In this document: positions 15,163 to 23,941 of the stretch, piece after piece | Layout of the letters: every line of letters begins with the position of its first letter | Position numbering within the stretch: the first letter of the stretch is position 1 | Assembly (NCBI RefSeq): GCF_000797515.1 | Contig: NZ_JSBN01000041.1 | Location: forward strand, 1-38,685 | DNA: 38,685 nucleotides | Reading direction: 5' to 3' | From: Sphingomonas sp. Ant H11 | GTDB lineage: Bacteria; Pseudomonadota; Alphaproteobacteria; Sphingomonadales; Sphingomonadaceae | Translations under genes and position numbers: made by a program | The notes under the pieces: generated by a model | Told to the model about the DNA's origin: nothing | Databases searched by the model: none | What the model saw: the letters and a program-made list of their open reading frames with translations, nothing else

Positions 15163-17259
15163 GTGGCGATTGCGTTGAAGTCGGGTGGCCTGAAATCCGG
15201 CGGCGTGTTGCCGCTGCTGCGTTCCGCTGCTTTGCCGGTGGCGATCCTGCTGCTGGTCGTGCTGATGGTGGTGCCGATCCCGTCGGCGCTGCTCGACGTT
15301 TTTCTTCATCATGAACATCACGATCAGCCTTGCGGTGCTGATGGTGTCGCTCAACGCGCAGAAACCGCTCGATTTCTCGGCCTTCCCGACGGTGTTGTTG
15401 TTCGCGACGCTGTTCCGCCTCAGCCTCAACGTCGCCTCGACGCGCGTCGTGCTGGTGCATGGGCATGAAGGCGAAAGTGCTGCGGGCCATGTGATCGAAG
15501 CGTTCGGCACCTTCCTGATCGGCGGCGATTATGTCGTCGGCCTGTTCGTCTTTGCGATCCTGGTGATCATCAACATGATCGTGGTGACCAAGGGCGCGGG
15601 GCGCGTGTCCGAAGTTTCGGCACGCTTCACGCTCGACGCCTTGCCCGGCAAGCAGATGGCGATCGACGCTGATCTCAACGCCGGCCTGATCACCCCGGAA
15701 GAAGCCAAAGTGCGCCGCGTCGAAGTGGCGACCGAGGCCGATTTCTACGGCTCGATGGACGGTTCGTCCAAATTCGTGAAGGGCGACGCGGTTGCGGGCC
15801 TGCTGATCCTGGCCGCCAACATCATCGGCGGCCTGATCCTGGGGCCAGTCAGCCACGGCATGACGATCTCGGCGGCGGCGCATAATTATGTGCTGCTGGC
15901 GATCGGCGACGCGCTGGTCGCGCAGATCCCGTCGCTGATGCTGTCGATCGCGGCGGCGGCGATCGTGACGCGCGTTACCTCGAGCATGGATCTGGCGGGC
16001 CAGATCGGCAGCCAGTTCGGATCGGCGCGGACGTGGACGCCGGTTGCGATCATCCTCGCCTTGCTGGGGATGATGCCGGGGATGCCGCACCTCGTTATCC
16101 TGCCCGCCGCCGCGCTGGCTGGCTTTGCCGCCTGGAAGATGCGCCAGGCCGCCAACCGCCCGGCCCTGTGGAAACCGTGCCTGCAGAGCCAGTCGACCAT
16201 TCCAAGATCGGCTGGGACGAAGTCGCCGACACGATGCAGGTGAATCTCGACATCGGTTATGGCCTGGTGCCGCTGGTCGACGAGCGCCGCGGTGCGCCGC
16301 TGATGGGGCGGATCACCGGGGTGCGGCGGCAGCTGTCCAAGGAAATGGGCTTCGTCATCCCGCAGGTGCGGGTGCGCGACGACATCAATCTGTCGCCCTA
16401 CGCCTATCGCATCATCGTCGGCGGCGTGGTCGTTGGCGAGGACAGCGTTTCGCCCGAGGAAATGCTGGCGCTCGATACCGGGCAGGCGGTTGGCGGCCTG
16501 ATGGGCAAGCGCGCCAAGGACCCGACCTTCGGGCTAGATGCGGTGTGGATCGCGCCGGGCGATGCCGATGCGGCAACGGGTGCGGGCTATCTCGTGGTCG
16601 ATCCCGGCACCGTCATGGCGACGCATCTCAACCATCAATTGGGCGTGCATGCCGCCGAACTGCTCGGCCCCGATGAAGTGCAGGCGCTGCTCGACGGCCT
16701 CAAGGAGCGCGCCGCCAACCTCGTTGCGTCGCTGTCGCCCAACCCGCTGCCGCTGACCACGCTGACGCAAGTGCTGCGCGGGCTGCTGGCCGAGAATATC
16801 CCGCTCAAGGAATTCCGCCGCATCGCCGCCGCGATCGCGGTCGCCGCGCAGAAGACGCTCGACGCCGACGAGATCATCGAGGCGATCCGCCCTGCTCTCG
16901 GCGGCTTGATCATCGGCAAACTGTGCGGCGTACGCGAGCCGCTGCGCGTGATGACGCTGGAGGGCGGGCTGGAAGGCCTGCTCGGCCAGGCAATGCGCAG
17001 CGATCCGTCGCGCCGCCACACGATCGAGCCCGATCTCGGCCGCCGCATCGTCGACGCGCTGCAACGCGCCGCGCAACCCTTTGTCGATGAGGCCAAGCCG
17101 TTCGCGCTCGTCGTCCAGCCCGCAATCCGCGTGGCGATCCGCAAACTCGTCAAAACCTGTCTGCCCGACATTCCGGTGATGAGCTTCTTCGAAGTCCCCG
17201 AGGACAAATCGGTCGAAGTCGTCGCCGTAATCGGTGCCCCTGGAGCTCTGCCCGCATGA
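15163..17259 (+). CDS. flhA: Flagellar type III export gate protein FlhA (two compensating frameshifts)
   Basis: FlhA is the major membrane component of the flagellar export gate. The N-terminal region holds some eight helices, with LLFATLFRLSLNVASTRVVL and the FHIPEP-region equivalent KGDAVAGLLILAANIIGG. The cytoplasmic domain starts with VDHSKIGWDEVADTMQVNLD and includes DDINLSPYAYRIIVGG. The start is GTG. Two shifts split the gene: five T at 15299-15303 where four give LLDVFFIMNITISLAVL, and one missing base in the CCC at 16159-16161 where its return gives NRPGPVETVPAEPVDHSKIG. Corrected length is 698 residues, as expected. fliA overlaps the end by four bases. Confidence 0.95.
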
Positions 17260-17999
17260 CCGCGCAGCCCGATTTCGCGACCTTCACCGAGGCGATGCCG
17301 CTGGTCTATCGCCGGTCCGGCGCGCCTGACCTGTCGCTGCTGGCGAAGAAGCACTTGCCATTGGTGCGGCGGATCGCGTGGCACGTGCATGGCAGCATGT
17401 CGTCCGCGATCGAAGTCGAGGATCTGGTGCAGATCGGGCTTGTCGCCTTGGTGGAAGCGGCCAGCGCTTTCGAGGAGCGCGGGCAAGTCACCTTCGAGCA
17501 ATATCTGGTCACGCGCGTGCGCGGATCGATGATCGACGCGCTGCGCCGCAGTGCCACGATCACGCGCGGCGCGATGCAGCGCAAACGTCTTTATGCCGAG
17601 ACGGTCGCTGCAATGACCACCGAACTCGGCCACGCGCCCGAGGAAGCGCAGGTCGCCGCCCGGCTGGGGGTGACGCCGGACAAGCTGCGGCTGGACTATG
17701 CCAATGCGCAGCCGGTGCGCTTCGAGCCGATCGAGGATGTCTATTCGGACGAGGGGCCGTGGTTCGCCAGCGACGAACCCGACGCCTTCGCACAGCTATC
17801 CGAGGGCGAGGAGCGCGACACGCTGATCGCCGCGATCGCCAGTTTGCCCGAGCGCGAAATGCTGGTGGTGCAGCTCTATTATGTCGAGGAAATGAACCTG
17901 GAGGAGATCGGCCAGGTGATCGGCGTTGGCGCGGCACGGGTGTGCCAGATCAAGGCCTCGGCGCACGCCAAGCTGAAAAAGGCGATGCTGCGGCGCTGA
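17256..17999 (+). CDS. fliA: Flagellar sigma factor FliA (sigma-28)
   Basis: FliA directs RNA polymerase to late flagellar promoters. Region 2 shows AIEVEDLVQIGLVALVEAAS and YLVTRVRGSMIDALRRS, the FliA form of the -10-recognising helices; region 3 has TELGHAPEEAQVAARLGVTP; region 4 has SLPEREMLVVQLYYVEEMNL and then the helix-turn-helix IGQVIGVGAARVCQIKASA. Length (247) is that of the family. The ATG overlaps the flhA stop (ATGA), so FliA synthesis is tied to FlhA. FlgM, its inhibitor, is encoded 3.5 kb upstream. Confidence 0.95.
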   Translation: MTAQPDFATFTEAMPLVYRRSGAPDLSLLAKKHLPLVRRIAWHVHGSMSSAIEVEDLVQIGLVALVEAASAFEERGQVTFEQYLVTRVRGSMIDALRRSATITRGAMQRKRLYAETVAAMTTELGHAPEEAQVAARLGVTPDKLRLDYANAQPVRFEPIEDVYSDEGPWFASDEPDAFAQLSEGEERDTLIAAIASLPEREMLVVQLYYVEEMNLEEIGQVIGVGAARVCQIKASAHAKLKKAMLRR

Positions 18000-18011
18000 G
18001 CGCTGCGCGTA

Positions 18012-18230
18012 TCCTTTTCACGCGAAGCGCGAAGAGAAGAAGGTTTGTTCGCGCAGAGGCGCGGAGGACGCAGAGAAGGGGGGAGTGAAGCAGCCTCCTG
18101 TGCGTCCAAATTCGCTCCGTATTCGGTCTCCCGATTGACGCCGGGCGCGCGTTCTCCGCGTCCTCCGCGCCTCTGCGCGAACCAATTCTTATCTCTTCGT
18201 CGCTGCTTCGCGCCTTCGCGTGAGAAAAAG
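18012..18230. repeat. Large imperfect inverted repeat, intergenic
   Basis: The whole gap between fliA and the nucleoside transporter gene is built from two oppositely oriented copies of a unit of about 65-80 bp. The left copy has CACGCGAAGCGCGAAGAGAA and then TTCGCGCAGAGGCGCGGAGG. The right copy, read on the other strand, has CACGCGAAGGCGCGAAGC and then the same TTCGCGCAGAGGCGCGGAGG. A transcript could fold into a long hairpin. A fragment of the unit (TTTTCACGCGAAGGCG) also lies between motA and motB at about 1645-1660, so this is a dispersed family. No open frame or transposase is present. Confidence 0.8.
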
Positions 18231-18237
18231 ACTCGCG

Positions 18238-19503
18238 CTACCCCAGCAGCAACCCCGCCAATGCCGCCGACATCAAATTCGCCAGACTCCCCGCCGCCAG
18301 CGCGCGCAGGCCGAGCTTGGCGATCATCGGGCGCTGGTTGGGGGCAAGGCTGCCGGTCGAGGCCATCTGGATCGCGATCGACGAGAAATTGGCGAAGCCG
18401 CACAAGGCAAAGGTCACCACGGCGGTGGTGTGCGGCGACAGATCCTTCATCTTGCCGAGATCGATAAAGGCGACGAATTCGTTGAGCACGATCTTCTGCC
18501 CGAACAATTGCCCGGCAATGCGGGCTTCGTTCCACGGGATGTCGAGCAGGTACATCACTGGCGCGAAGACATAGCCCAGAATGCCCTGGAAGCTGAGGTC
18601 GGGATAGCCGAACCAGCCGCCAATGCCGCCGAGCATCCCGTTGGCCAGCGCGACCAGGCCGACAAACGCCAGCACCATCGCGCCGACCGCGACCGCGATG
18701 CGCACGCCGGTCTGCGCGCCGTTGGCCGCCGCCATGATGAGGTTGGCGGCGCGTTCTTCCTCCAGCGCCTGTTCGGCGACGTGGAGCACGGCTTCTTCGG
18801 GATCGTCCCCCAATGGCAATTCGCCGACGGGGGTCAGCGAGACATCGGGCATGATGATCTTGGCCATCAACAGCCCGCCCGGTGCCGACATGAACGATGC
18901 GGCGAGCAGATAAGGCAGCGCCCCCTGGCCGAGGAAGGTCGCGTAAGCGAGCAGGATCGTGCCGGCCACGCCCGACATGCCGACCGTCATCACCGCGAAC
19001 AATTGCGGCGGGGTGAGGCTGGCGAGATAGGGGCGGATCACCAGCGGCGATTCGCTCTGGCCGACGAAGATGTTGGCGGCGGCGCACAGCGCCTCGACCT
19101 TGGACACGCCGATCACCGTCTCGATCGCACCGCCGACCCAGCGGATGACGAACTGCATGATGCCGAGGTGATAGAGGATCGAGACCAAGGCCGCGAAGAA
19201 GATGATCACCGGCAGCGCCGAAAAGACGAACGCGCTGCCGAAGGTGGGGTCGCTGGCAAGGCCGCCGAAAATCGTCATCGTGCCCGCCTTGGCATAGCCG
19301 AGCAGCGCCCAGACGCCGCGCGACATGCCCTCAATCACGTGGCGGCCGACGTCGCTGCGCAGCACGATGAACGCGATCGTCACTTGCAGCGCGAACGCCG
19401 CCCCGACGACGCGCAGCCGGATCGCGCGCTTGTTGTTCGACAGCAGGAAGGCGAGTCCCAGGATGACGAGGATGCCTATGATGCCGACCGGAAAAGTACC
19501 CAC
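18238..19503 (-). CDS. Concentrative nucleoside transporter (CNT/NupC family)
   Basis: This 421-residue polytopic protein resembles NupC-type transporters that import nucleosides with H+ or Na+. The family motifs include MSRGVWALLGYAKAGTMTIF, ALPVIIFFAALVSILYHLG, AAANIFVGQSESPLVIRPYL (the substrate and ion site region) and LNEFVAFIDLGKM. I choose the GTG at 19503 (VGTFPVGIIGI) because it is preceded by GGGGGA at suitable spacing. The longer frame from 19560 begins with an arginine-rich stretch unlike the family. The gene is convergent with fliA across the repeat element. No enzyme of nucleoside metabolism lies next to it. Confidence 0.9.
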   Translation of the reverse strand: MGTFPVGIIGILVILGLAFLLSNNKRAIRLRVVGAAFALQVTIAFIVLRSDVGRHVIEGMSRGVWALLGYAKAGTMTIFGGLASDPTFGSAFVFSALPVIIFFAALVSILYHLGIMQFVIRWVGGAIETVIGVSKVEALCAAANIFVGQSESPLVIRPYLASLTPPQLFAVMTVGMSGVAGTILLAYATFLGQGALPYLLAASFMSAPGGLLMAKIIMPDVSLTPVGELPLGDDPEEAVLHVAEQALEEERAANLIMAAANGAQTGVRIAVAVGAMVLAFVGLVALANGMLGGIGGWFGYPDLSFQGILGYVFAPVMYLLDIPWNEARIAGQLFGQKIVLNEFVAFIDLGKMKDLSPHTTAVVTFALCGFANFSSIAIQMASTGSLAPNQRPMIAKLGLRALAAGSLANLMSAALAGLLLG

Positions 19504-19617
19504 ATGTCCCCCGCAGTAACGCCCAGGCCGCCGCAATCGGCGCGCACGGCGGCCCACCATACACGTGGGTTTCGTGAGCGATAGGGGTTTGCGGTGGCTC
19601 GGCTCGCGTCGCGTGCT

Positions 19618-19645
19618 TTGACCTGGCGGCGAAACCGGCTAGCGT
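19618..19645 (+). promoter_or_regulatory. Possible sigma-70 promoter giving a leaderless transcript
   Basis: TTGACC, 16 bases, then TAGCGT forms a moderate -35/-10 pair. The -10 box ends only 7 bp before the ATG at 19653, and there is no Shine-Dalgarno-like sequence in between, so the transcript would begin at or very near the start codon. Confidence 0.4.
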
Positions 19646-19652
19646 CGCTGCG

Positions 19653-20303
19653 ATGAACACCCCTGCTCCCACCGCGGTTGGCGGCATTCCGCGCTCGCTT
19701 TTCGTTTTCTCGATCCTGTACGGCGGCATGGTCTGCATGGCGGGCGTGCTCGGCGTCAAACAGGTCGCGCTGGGGCCGCTTGCGGTCGAGGCGGGGATCT
19801 TCGGCTTCCTGATCCTGGTCGTGCTGTCGAGCGCGGTGGCCGAATTGCACGGGCAAAAGACCGCGACCGCGCTGGTGCGCTTCGGGTTCGTGCCGCTGAT
19901 CGTGTCGGCGCTGCTGATTCAGCTGGTGCTGGCGCTGCCCAATGATTCGGGCATGTACCCGCCCGCCGTCGCCGCCTTTCCGATTGTCGTCGGACAGGGG
20001 CTGCGGATGATGGTTGCGGGATTCATCTCCTATGGCACATCGCAGACGCTCAACGTCTTCATCTTCGACAAGTTGAAGGGACAAGAGGGGCGCGGGCGGC
20101 TGGTGTGGTTCCGCGGGATGGTGGCGAGCGTCGTCAGCCAGATCGTCGACACCGTGCTGTTCATCTCGATCTCTTTTTATGGCGAACGCCCGATCGTCGA
20201 ACTAATGGCGGGCCAGATGCTGACCAAAGTGGTGCTGTCGATCGTGCTGGTGCCGTTCCTGATCACCGGCTTCGTCGCCTTGGGGAAGCGGCTCGACCGC
20301 TGA
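19653..20303 (+). CDS. Queuosine precursor transporter-like protein (YhhQ/VUT family)
   Basis: YhhQ-family proteins import queuosine precursors (preQ0/preQ1) for tRNA modification. This 216-residue protein has about six helices and the family-type blocks GVLGVKQVALGPLAVEAGIF, SSAVAELHGQKTAT (where an acidic Glu is conserved) and QTLNVFIFDKLKG, VASVVSQIVDTVLFISISF. The ATG start is followed by a short polar stretch and then helix 1. It lies between the divergent nucleoside transporter gene and argB. No preQ1 riboswitch-like leader could fit if the promoter just upstream is used. Substrate is from family knowledge only. Confidence 0.85.
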   Translation: MNTPAPTAVGGIPRSLFVFSILYGGMVCMAGVLGVKQVALGPLAVEAGIFGFLILVVLSSAVAELHGQKTATALVRFGFVPLIVSALLIQLVLALPNDSGMYPPAVAAFPIVVGQGLRMMVAGFISYGTSQTLNVFIFDKLKGQEGRGRLVWFRGMVASVVSQIVDTVLFISISFYGERPIVELMAGQMLTKVVLSIVLVPFLITGFVALGKRLDR

Positions 20304-20391
20304 GATTCGTGTCCTGCGCCATGCGCGCTGTTGCGCGGCTGGCGTCGGGAGGGCATGGAGCGCCGCGACTGCCCGACAGGCCCTCCCCCAA

Positions 20392-20413
20392 CCCCTCCCG
20401 CGAGCGGGAGGGG
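20392..20413. repeat. GC-rich palindrome in the argB leader
   Basis: CCCCTCCCG-CGAG-CGGGAGGGG is a perfect 9-bp stem with a four-base loop, ending 17 bp before the argB ATG. No T-run follows, so it is not an obvious terminator. The stem is nearly the same as that of the terminator at 30259-30290, which suggests a dispersed palindromic family. Confidence 0.6.
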
Positions 20414-20430
20414 AGCAGAAGGTTCCCGCC

Positions 20431-21329
20431 ATGACCGATCATTCCCCCGCCCCCGAATTGCTCGCCAAGGCCGAGACGCTGGTCGAGGCGCTGCCGTATA
20501 TGCAGCGTTACGCCGGCAAGACCTTTGTCGTGAAATATGGCGGCATGCGATGGGCGACCCCGAACTCGCGCGCGATTTCGCCGAGGACGTGGTGCTGATG
20601 AAGGCGGTCGGCATCAACCCGGTGGTGGTGCATGGCGGTGGCCCGCAGATCGGCGCGATGCTCAAGCGGCTGGGGGTTGAATCGCGCTTCGTCGATGGCT
20701 TGCGCGTGACCGATGCCGAGACCGCGCACATTGCCGAAATGGTGCTGGCAGGATCGATCAACAAGGAAATCGTCGGCTGGATCGGCCAGGCGGGCGGGCG
20801 CGCGGTCGGCATTTCGGGCAAGGATGCGGGCTTCGTCACCGCTGCCAAGGTCGGACGCGATACGCCCGACACCTTGCAGGGGATCGAACGCCATGTCGAT
20901 CTGGGCTTTGTCGGCGAGCCGGTCGGGGTTGACCGGCGCATCATCGATACGCTGTCGCAGGCCGGGATCATCCCGGTGGTTGCGCCGATCGCGATCGGGG
21001 CCGACGGGCACACCTATAACATCAACGCCGATACGATGGCGGGCGCGATCGCGGCAGCGCTGGGCGCGGAACGCCTGTTCATGCTGACCGATGTGGTGGG
21101 CGTGCTCGACAAGAATGGCGAACTGGTGACCGATCTCGACCCCGCGGGCGTCGCGGCACTCCGCGCCGATGGCACGATCAAGGGGGGCATGATCCCCAAG
21201 CTCGAAACCTGCGTCCATGCGGTCGAGGGCGGGGTGGACGCCGCCGTCATTCTCGACGGGCGCGTGCCGCATGCGATGCTGCTGGAAATCTTCACCCGGC
21301 GCGGGGCGGGCACGCTGGTGCGGCGCTAA
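20431..21329 (+). CDS. argB: Acetylglutamate kinase ArgB (frameshifted)
   Basis: ArgB phosphorylates N-acetylglutamate in arginine synthesis. The start [20 protein letters not shown] leads to FVVKYGGNAMGD, after which come [18 protein letters not shown], the substrate and phosphate loops of the amino-acid kinase fold, and [20 protein letters not shown]. The C-terminus [20 protein letters not shown] is diagnostic. One A is missing at about 20545 (the sequence reads GGCATGCG; GGCAATGCG restores KYGGNAMGD). Corrected length is 299 residues. As arginine synthesis normally needs this gene, the shift is most likely a sequence error. The spacing to the next gene is 75 bp. Confidence 0.94.
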
Positions 21330-21404
21330 GCACCGTTCGTCGCCAGGGGTGGTCGCATCGGCGCGATCGCGCTAGAATAGGCCCACCAACGTCGGAGACG
21401 CTTT

Positions 21405-21707
21405 TTGCATACGATCATCCAACTCTTGCAGGTCCTGATCGACGCGGTGACGCTGATCGTGCTGGTGCAGGTCATCCTGTCGCTGCTGGTGTCGTTCAAT
21501 GTGATCAACACCTATAACGAGTTCATTCGGGCGATTTATACCGGGCTCAATCGCGGGACCGACCCGCTGTACCGTCCGCTGCGCCGCGTGCTGCCCGATT
21601 TCGGGGCGCTCGATCTGGCGCCGTTCGCCGTGCTGCTGATCCTGCGGCTGATCAGCATCGTGCTGGTCAACCTCGATGCGCATCTGCTCCTCGGAGCCCC
21701 GCTCTAA
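21405..21707 (+). CDS. YggT family membrane protein
   Basis: This small 100-residue protein has two membrane regions (about 4-30 and 70-95). Between them are VSFNVINTYNEFIRAIYTGL and the family signature DPLYRPLRRVLPDFGALDLA. YggT proteins are widespread inner-membrane proteins of poorly known function, with reports of links to osmotic stress and chloroplast/cell division factors in relatives. The start is TTG, with GGAGA upstream; no ATG or GTG upstream suits. A TAGAAT -10-like hexamer lies at 21373-21378. The argB-yggT-folD order suggests a shared transcript. Confidence 0.88.
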   Translation: MHTIIQLLQVLIDAVTLIVLVQVILSLLVSFNVINTYNEFIRAIYTGLNRGTDPLYRPLRRVLPDFGALDLAPFAVLLILRLISIVLVNLDAHLLLGAPL

Positions 21708-21737
21708 ACTGCCCGTTCCAAACCGAAAGTTCCTGGC

Positions 21738-22611
21738 ATGACCGCCGCGTTGATTGATGGAAAAGCCTTTGCGGCGGGCTTGCGCGCGCGCATTGCCACG
21801 CGGGTCGCGGCGTTCGTGGGCCAGGCCGGGCGCGCGCCGGGGCTGGCGGTGGTGCTGGTCGGGGGAAGATCCGGCCTCGGCGGTTTACGTCCGCAATAAG
21901 GGCAAGGCGACGCGTGAGGCCGGGATGGTCAGCGTCGAGCATCGCCTGCCTGCGGATGTGCCGCAGGACGCGCTGCTCGATCTGGTCGATGCGCTCAACG
22001 CCGATCCCGCGATCGACGGCATCCTCGTGCAATTGCCGCTGCCGGGGCATATTGACGAGCGCACCGTGCTCACCCGGATCGACCCCGACAAGGATGTCGA
22101 CGGCTTCCACCCGGTCAATGCCGGGCGGCTGGCGACGGGGCTGCCGGGGTTCGTGCCGTGCACGCCCTTTGGCTGCGTGATGCTGCTGAAGGATGTGCTG
22201 GGCGATCTCGCCGGGCTCGATGCGGTGGTGATCGGGCGCTCGAACATCGTCGGCAAGCCGATGGCGCAATTGCTGATCGCGGAAAGCTGCACCGTCACGG
22301 TCGCGCATTCGCGCACGCGCGATCTGTCGAGCGTGGTCAAGCGCGCCGACATCGTCGTGGCGGCGGTCGGGCGGCCCGAAATGATCAAGGGCGAATGGCT
22401 GAAACCCGGCGCGACGGTGATCGATGTCGGCATCAACCGCACCGAGGCCGGGCTCGTCGGCGATGTCGATTTCGCGGGCGCGATGAGCGTGGCGGGCGCG
22501 GTGACGCCGGTGCCGGGCGGGGTCGGCCCGATGACGATCGCCTGCCTGCTGCGCAACGCATTGCTCTCGGCCGAGCGGCGCGAAGGCGTGGTCGGCGAGG
22601 GGGAGTTGTGA
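21738..22611 (+). CDS. folD: Bifunctional methylene-THF dehydrogenase/methenyl-THF cyclohydrolase FolD (frameshifted)
   Basis: FolD interconverts methylene-, methenyl- and formyl-tetrahydrofolate in the cytosol with NADP. The start [19 protein letters not shown] leads to [20 protein letters not shown] with the catalytic Tyr-x(3)-Lys. Then come [13 protein letters not shown], a Rossmann region [17 protein letters not shown] and the end signature [16 protein letters not shown]. Five G at 21861-21865 should be four; then [10 protein letters not shown] is continuous and the protein is 290 residues, the family length. The downstream gene overlaps the stop (GTGA). Confidence 0.95.
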
Positions 22612-23327
22612 TCGCAGCCTTGCTGCTGGCGGCGACCGCTTCCCCAACATCCGTTCGGGCTGAGCCTGTCGAAGCCCCTGCCGCCGCGCGCGCGGAGAGG
22701 AGCCCTTCGACAGGCTCAGGGCGAACGGAGCTTGGGTCCGCCCTCGACGCCGAACGCGCCTTTGCCGCCGATGCGCAGACGCTCGGGCAATGGACCGCGT
22801 TCCGTAAATGGGCGGCGAGCGATGCGACGATGTTCGTGCCGCAGCCGGTCAATGCGCAAGTGTGGCTGAAGGACCGCACCGACCCGGCCAAGGCGATCGA
22901 GTGGTGGCCGACCGCGAGTTATGTGTCGTGCGATGGGTCACTCGCGGTCAACACCGGCGGGTGGAAGCGGCCCGACGGGTCGGTCGGCTATTTCTCCACC
23001 GTGTGGCAGCGCCAACCGGATGGCGGCTGGAAGTGGATCGTCGATGGTGGGGATGATTTGAAGGTCGGGCGGCAGCATCCCGGGGAAGCGAAGATCGTAA
23101 GTGCTTACTGCGGTAACAAGGGGAGCGTAAGAGTGGTGGCTGGCGTTATGACCATTGCCGGTCCACCGAAGCCCGGCATAAAATCAGCTATGGGTGGATC
23201 AAGAGACGATACTGTTACCTGGCTGTGGGTGGTGCGCTCCAACGGCGATCGGAGATTCATGGCGAGCTATTGGGATGGCCGCGCGATGGTTGACGCTCTC
23301 GACGACAAGATTGCTGCGCCCAAATGA
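22608..23327 (+). CDS. Secreted protein of unknown function, perhaps NTF2/SnoaL-like, with an in-frame repeat insertion
   Basis: I do not recognise the family with certainty. A short signal-like N-terminus ([15 protein letters not shown]) is followed by a palindromic repeat element translated as VRAEPVEA ... [10 protein letters not shown] (about residues 15-40). The folded part begins at about 45 with [20 protein letters not shown], then [16 protein letters not shown] and [20 protein letters not shown]. The alternation of strands and the WxW end resemble NTF2-like (SnoaL/DUF4440) domains, but that is a guess from pattern. Translation starts at GTG overlapping the folD stop and its stop overlaps the marC start (ATGA). 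It is therefore coupled to both neighbours. Without the insertion it would be about 210 residues. Confidence 0.7.
   Translation: MIAALLLAATASPTSVRAEPVEAPAAARAERSPSTGSGRTELGSALDAERAFAADAQTLGQWTAFRKWAASDATMFVPQPVNAQVWLKDRTDPAKAIEWWPTASYVSCDGSLAVNTGGWKRPDGSVGYFSTVWQRQPDGGWKWIVDGGDDLKVGRQHPGEAKIVSAYCGNKGSVRVVAGVMTIAGPPKPGIKSAMGGSRDDTVTWLWVVRSNGDRRFMASYWDGRAMVDALDDKIAAPK
22651..22727. repeat. Palindromic repeat element inside a coding sequence (two arms)
   Basis: CGTTCGGGCTGAGCCTGTCG at the left and CTTCGACAGGCTCAGGGCGA at the right are near-perfect reverse complements, separated by a GC-rich centre of about 25 bp. The element is translated through both arms without a stop. Copies of the same family lie at 26960-27049 and, as one arm, at 32841-32869. 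Confidence 0.85.
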
Positions 23328-23941
23328 TCGAACTCTACATCTCCTCGCTCATCACCTTTTTCGTGGTGATCGATCCGCCCGGTTGCGCGCCGATCTATGC
23401 CGGGCTGACGGCGGGGGCGACGCCGGTGCATGCGCGGGCGATGGCGCTGCGCGCGGTGCTGGTCGCGGCGGGCATTTTGCTGGTGTTCGCGTTGTTCGGC
23501 GAAGCCTTGCTGCATGGGCTGGGGATCAGCCTGGCGAGCTTTCGCATCGCGGGCGGGATCATGCTGTTCCTGATCGCGCTGGAAATGGTGTTCGAAAAGC
23601 GCACCGAACGCCGCGAGGACCGCGCCGCCAAGGTCGCCGCCGAGCCGCATGAAGACGTCTCGATCTTCCCGATGGCGATGCCGATGATCGCAGGGCCGGG
23701 GTCGATCGCCTCGGTCATGCTGCTGATGGGCCGCAATGAGGGGATCGAGCGCTCGCTTGTCGTGCTCGGTGCGCTGGCGACGATCCTGCTGCTGACGCTG
23801 GTTTCCCTGCTTGCTGCGGGGCCGATCATGCGCGTGCTGGGGGCCAAGATCGAAGCGGTGATCACGCGGCTGCTCGGCGTGCTGCTGGCGGCCCTCGCCG
23901 TGCAGTTCGTGATCGACGGGATCAAGATCAGTCTGGCTTGA
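23324..23941 (+). CDS. MarC family integral membrane protein
   Basis: MarC (UPF0056) proteins are six-helix inner-membrane proteins; the old link to multiple antibiotic resistance is not supported for E. coli MarC and the function is unknown. The 205-residue product has the family blocks FFVVIDPPGCAPIYAGLT in the first helix region and, later, FPMAMPMIAGPGSIASVMLL, with LLGVLLAALAVQFVIDGI at the end. The start overlaps the stop of the upstream gene (ATGA). The 3' end overlaps the convergent membrane-protein gene by 14 bp, so there is no room for a separate terminator between them. Confidence 0.92.
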   Translation: MIELYISSLITFFVVIDPPGCAPIYAGLTAGATPVHARAMALRAVLVAAGILLVFALFGEALLHGLGISLASFRIAGGIMLFLIALEMVFEKRTERREDRAAKVAAEPHEDVSIFPMAMPMIAGPGSIASVMLLMGRNEGIERSLVVLGALATILLLTLVSLLAAGPIMRVLGAKIEAVITRLLGVLLAALAVQFVIDGIKISLA

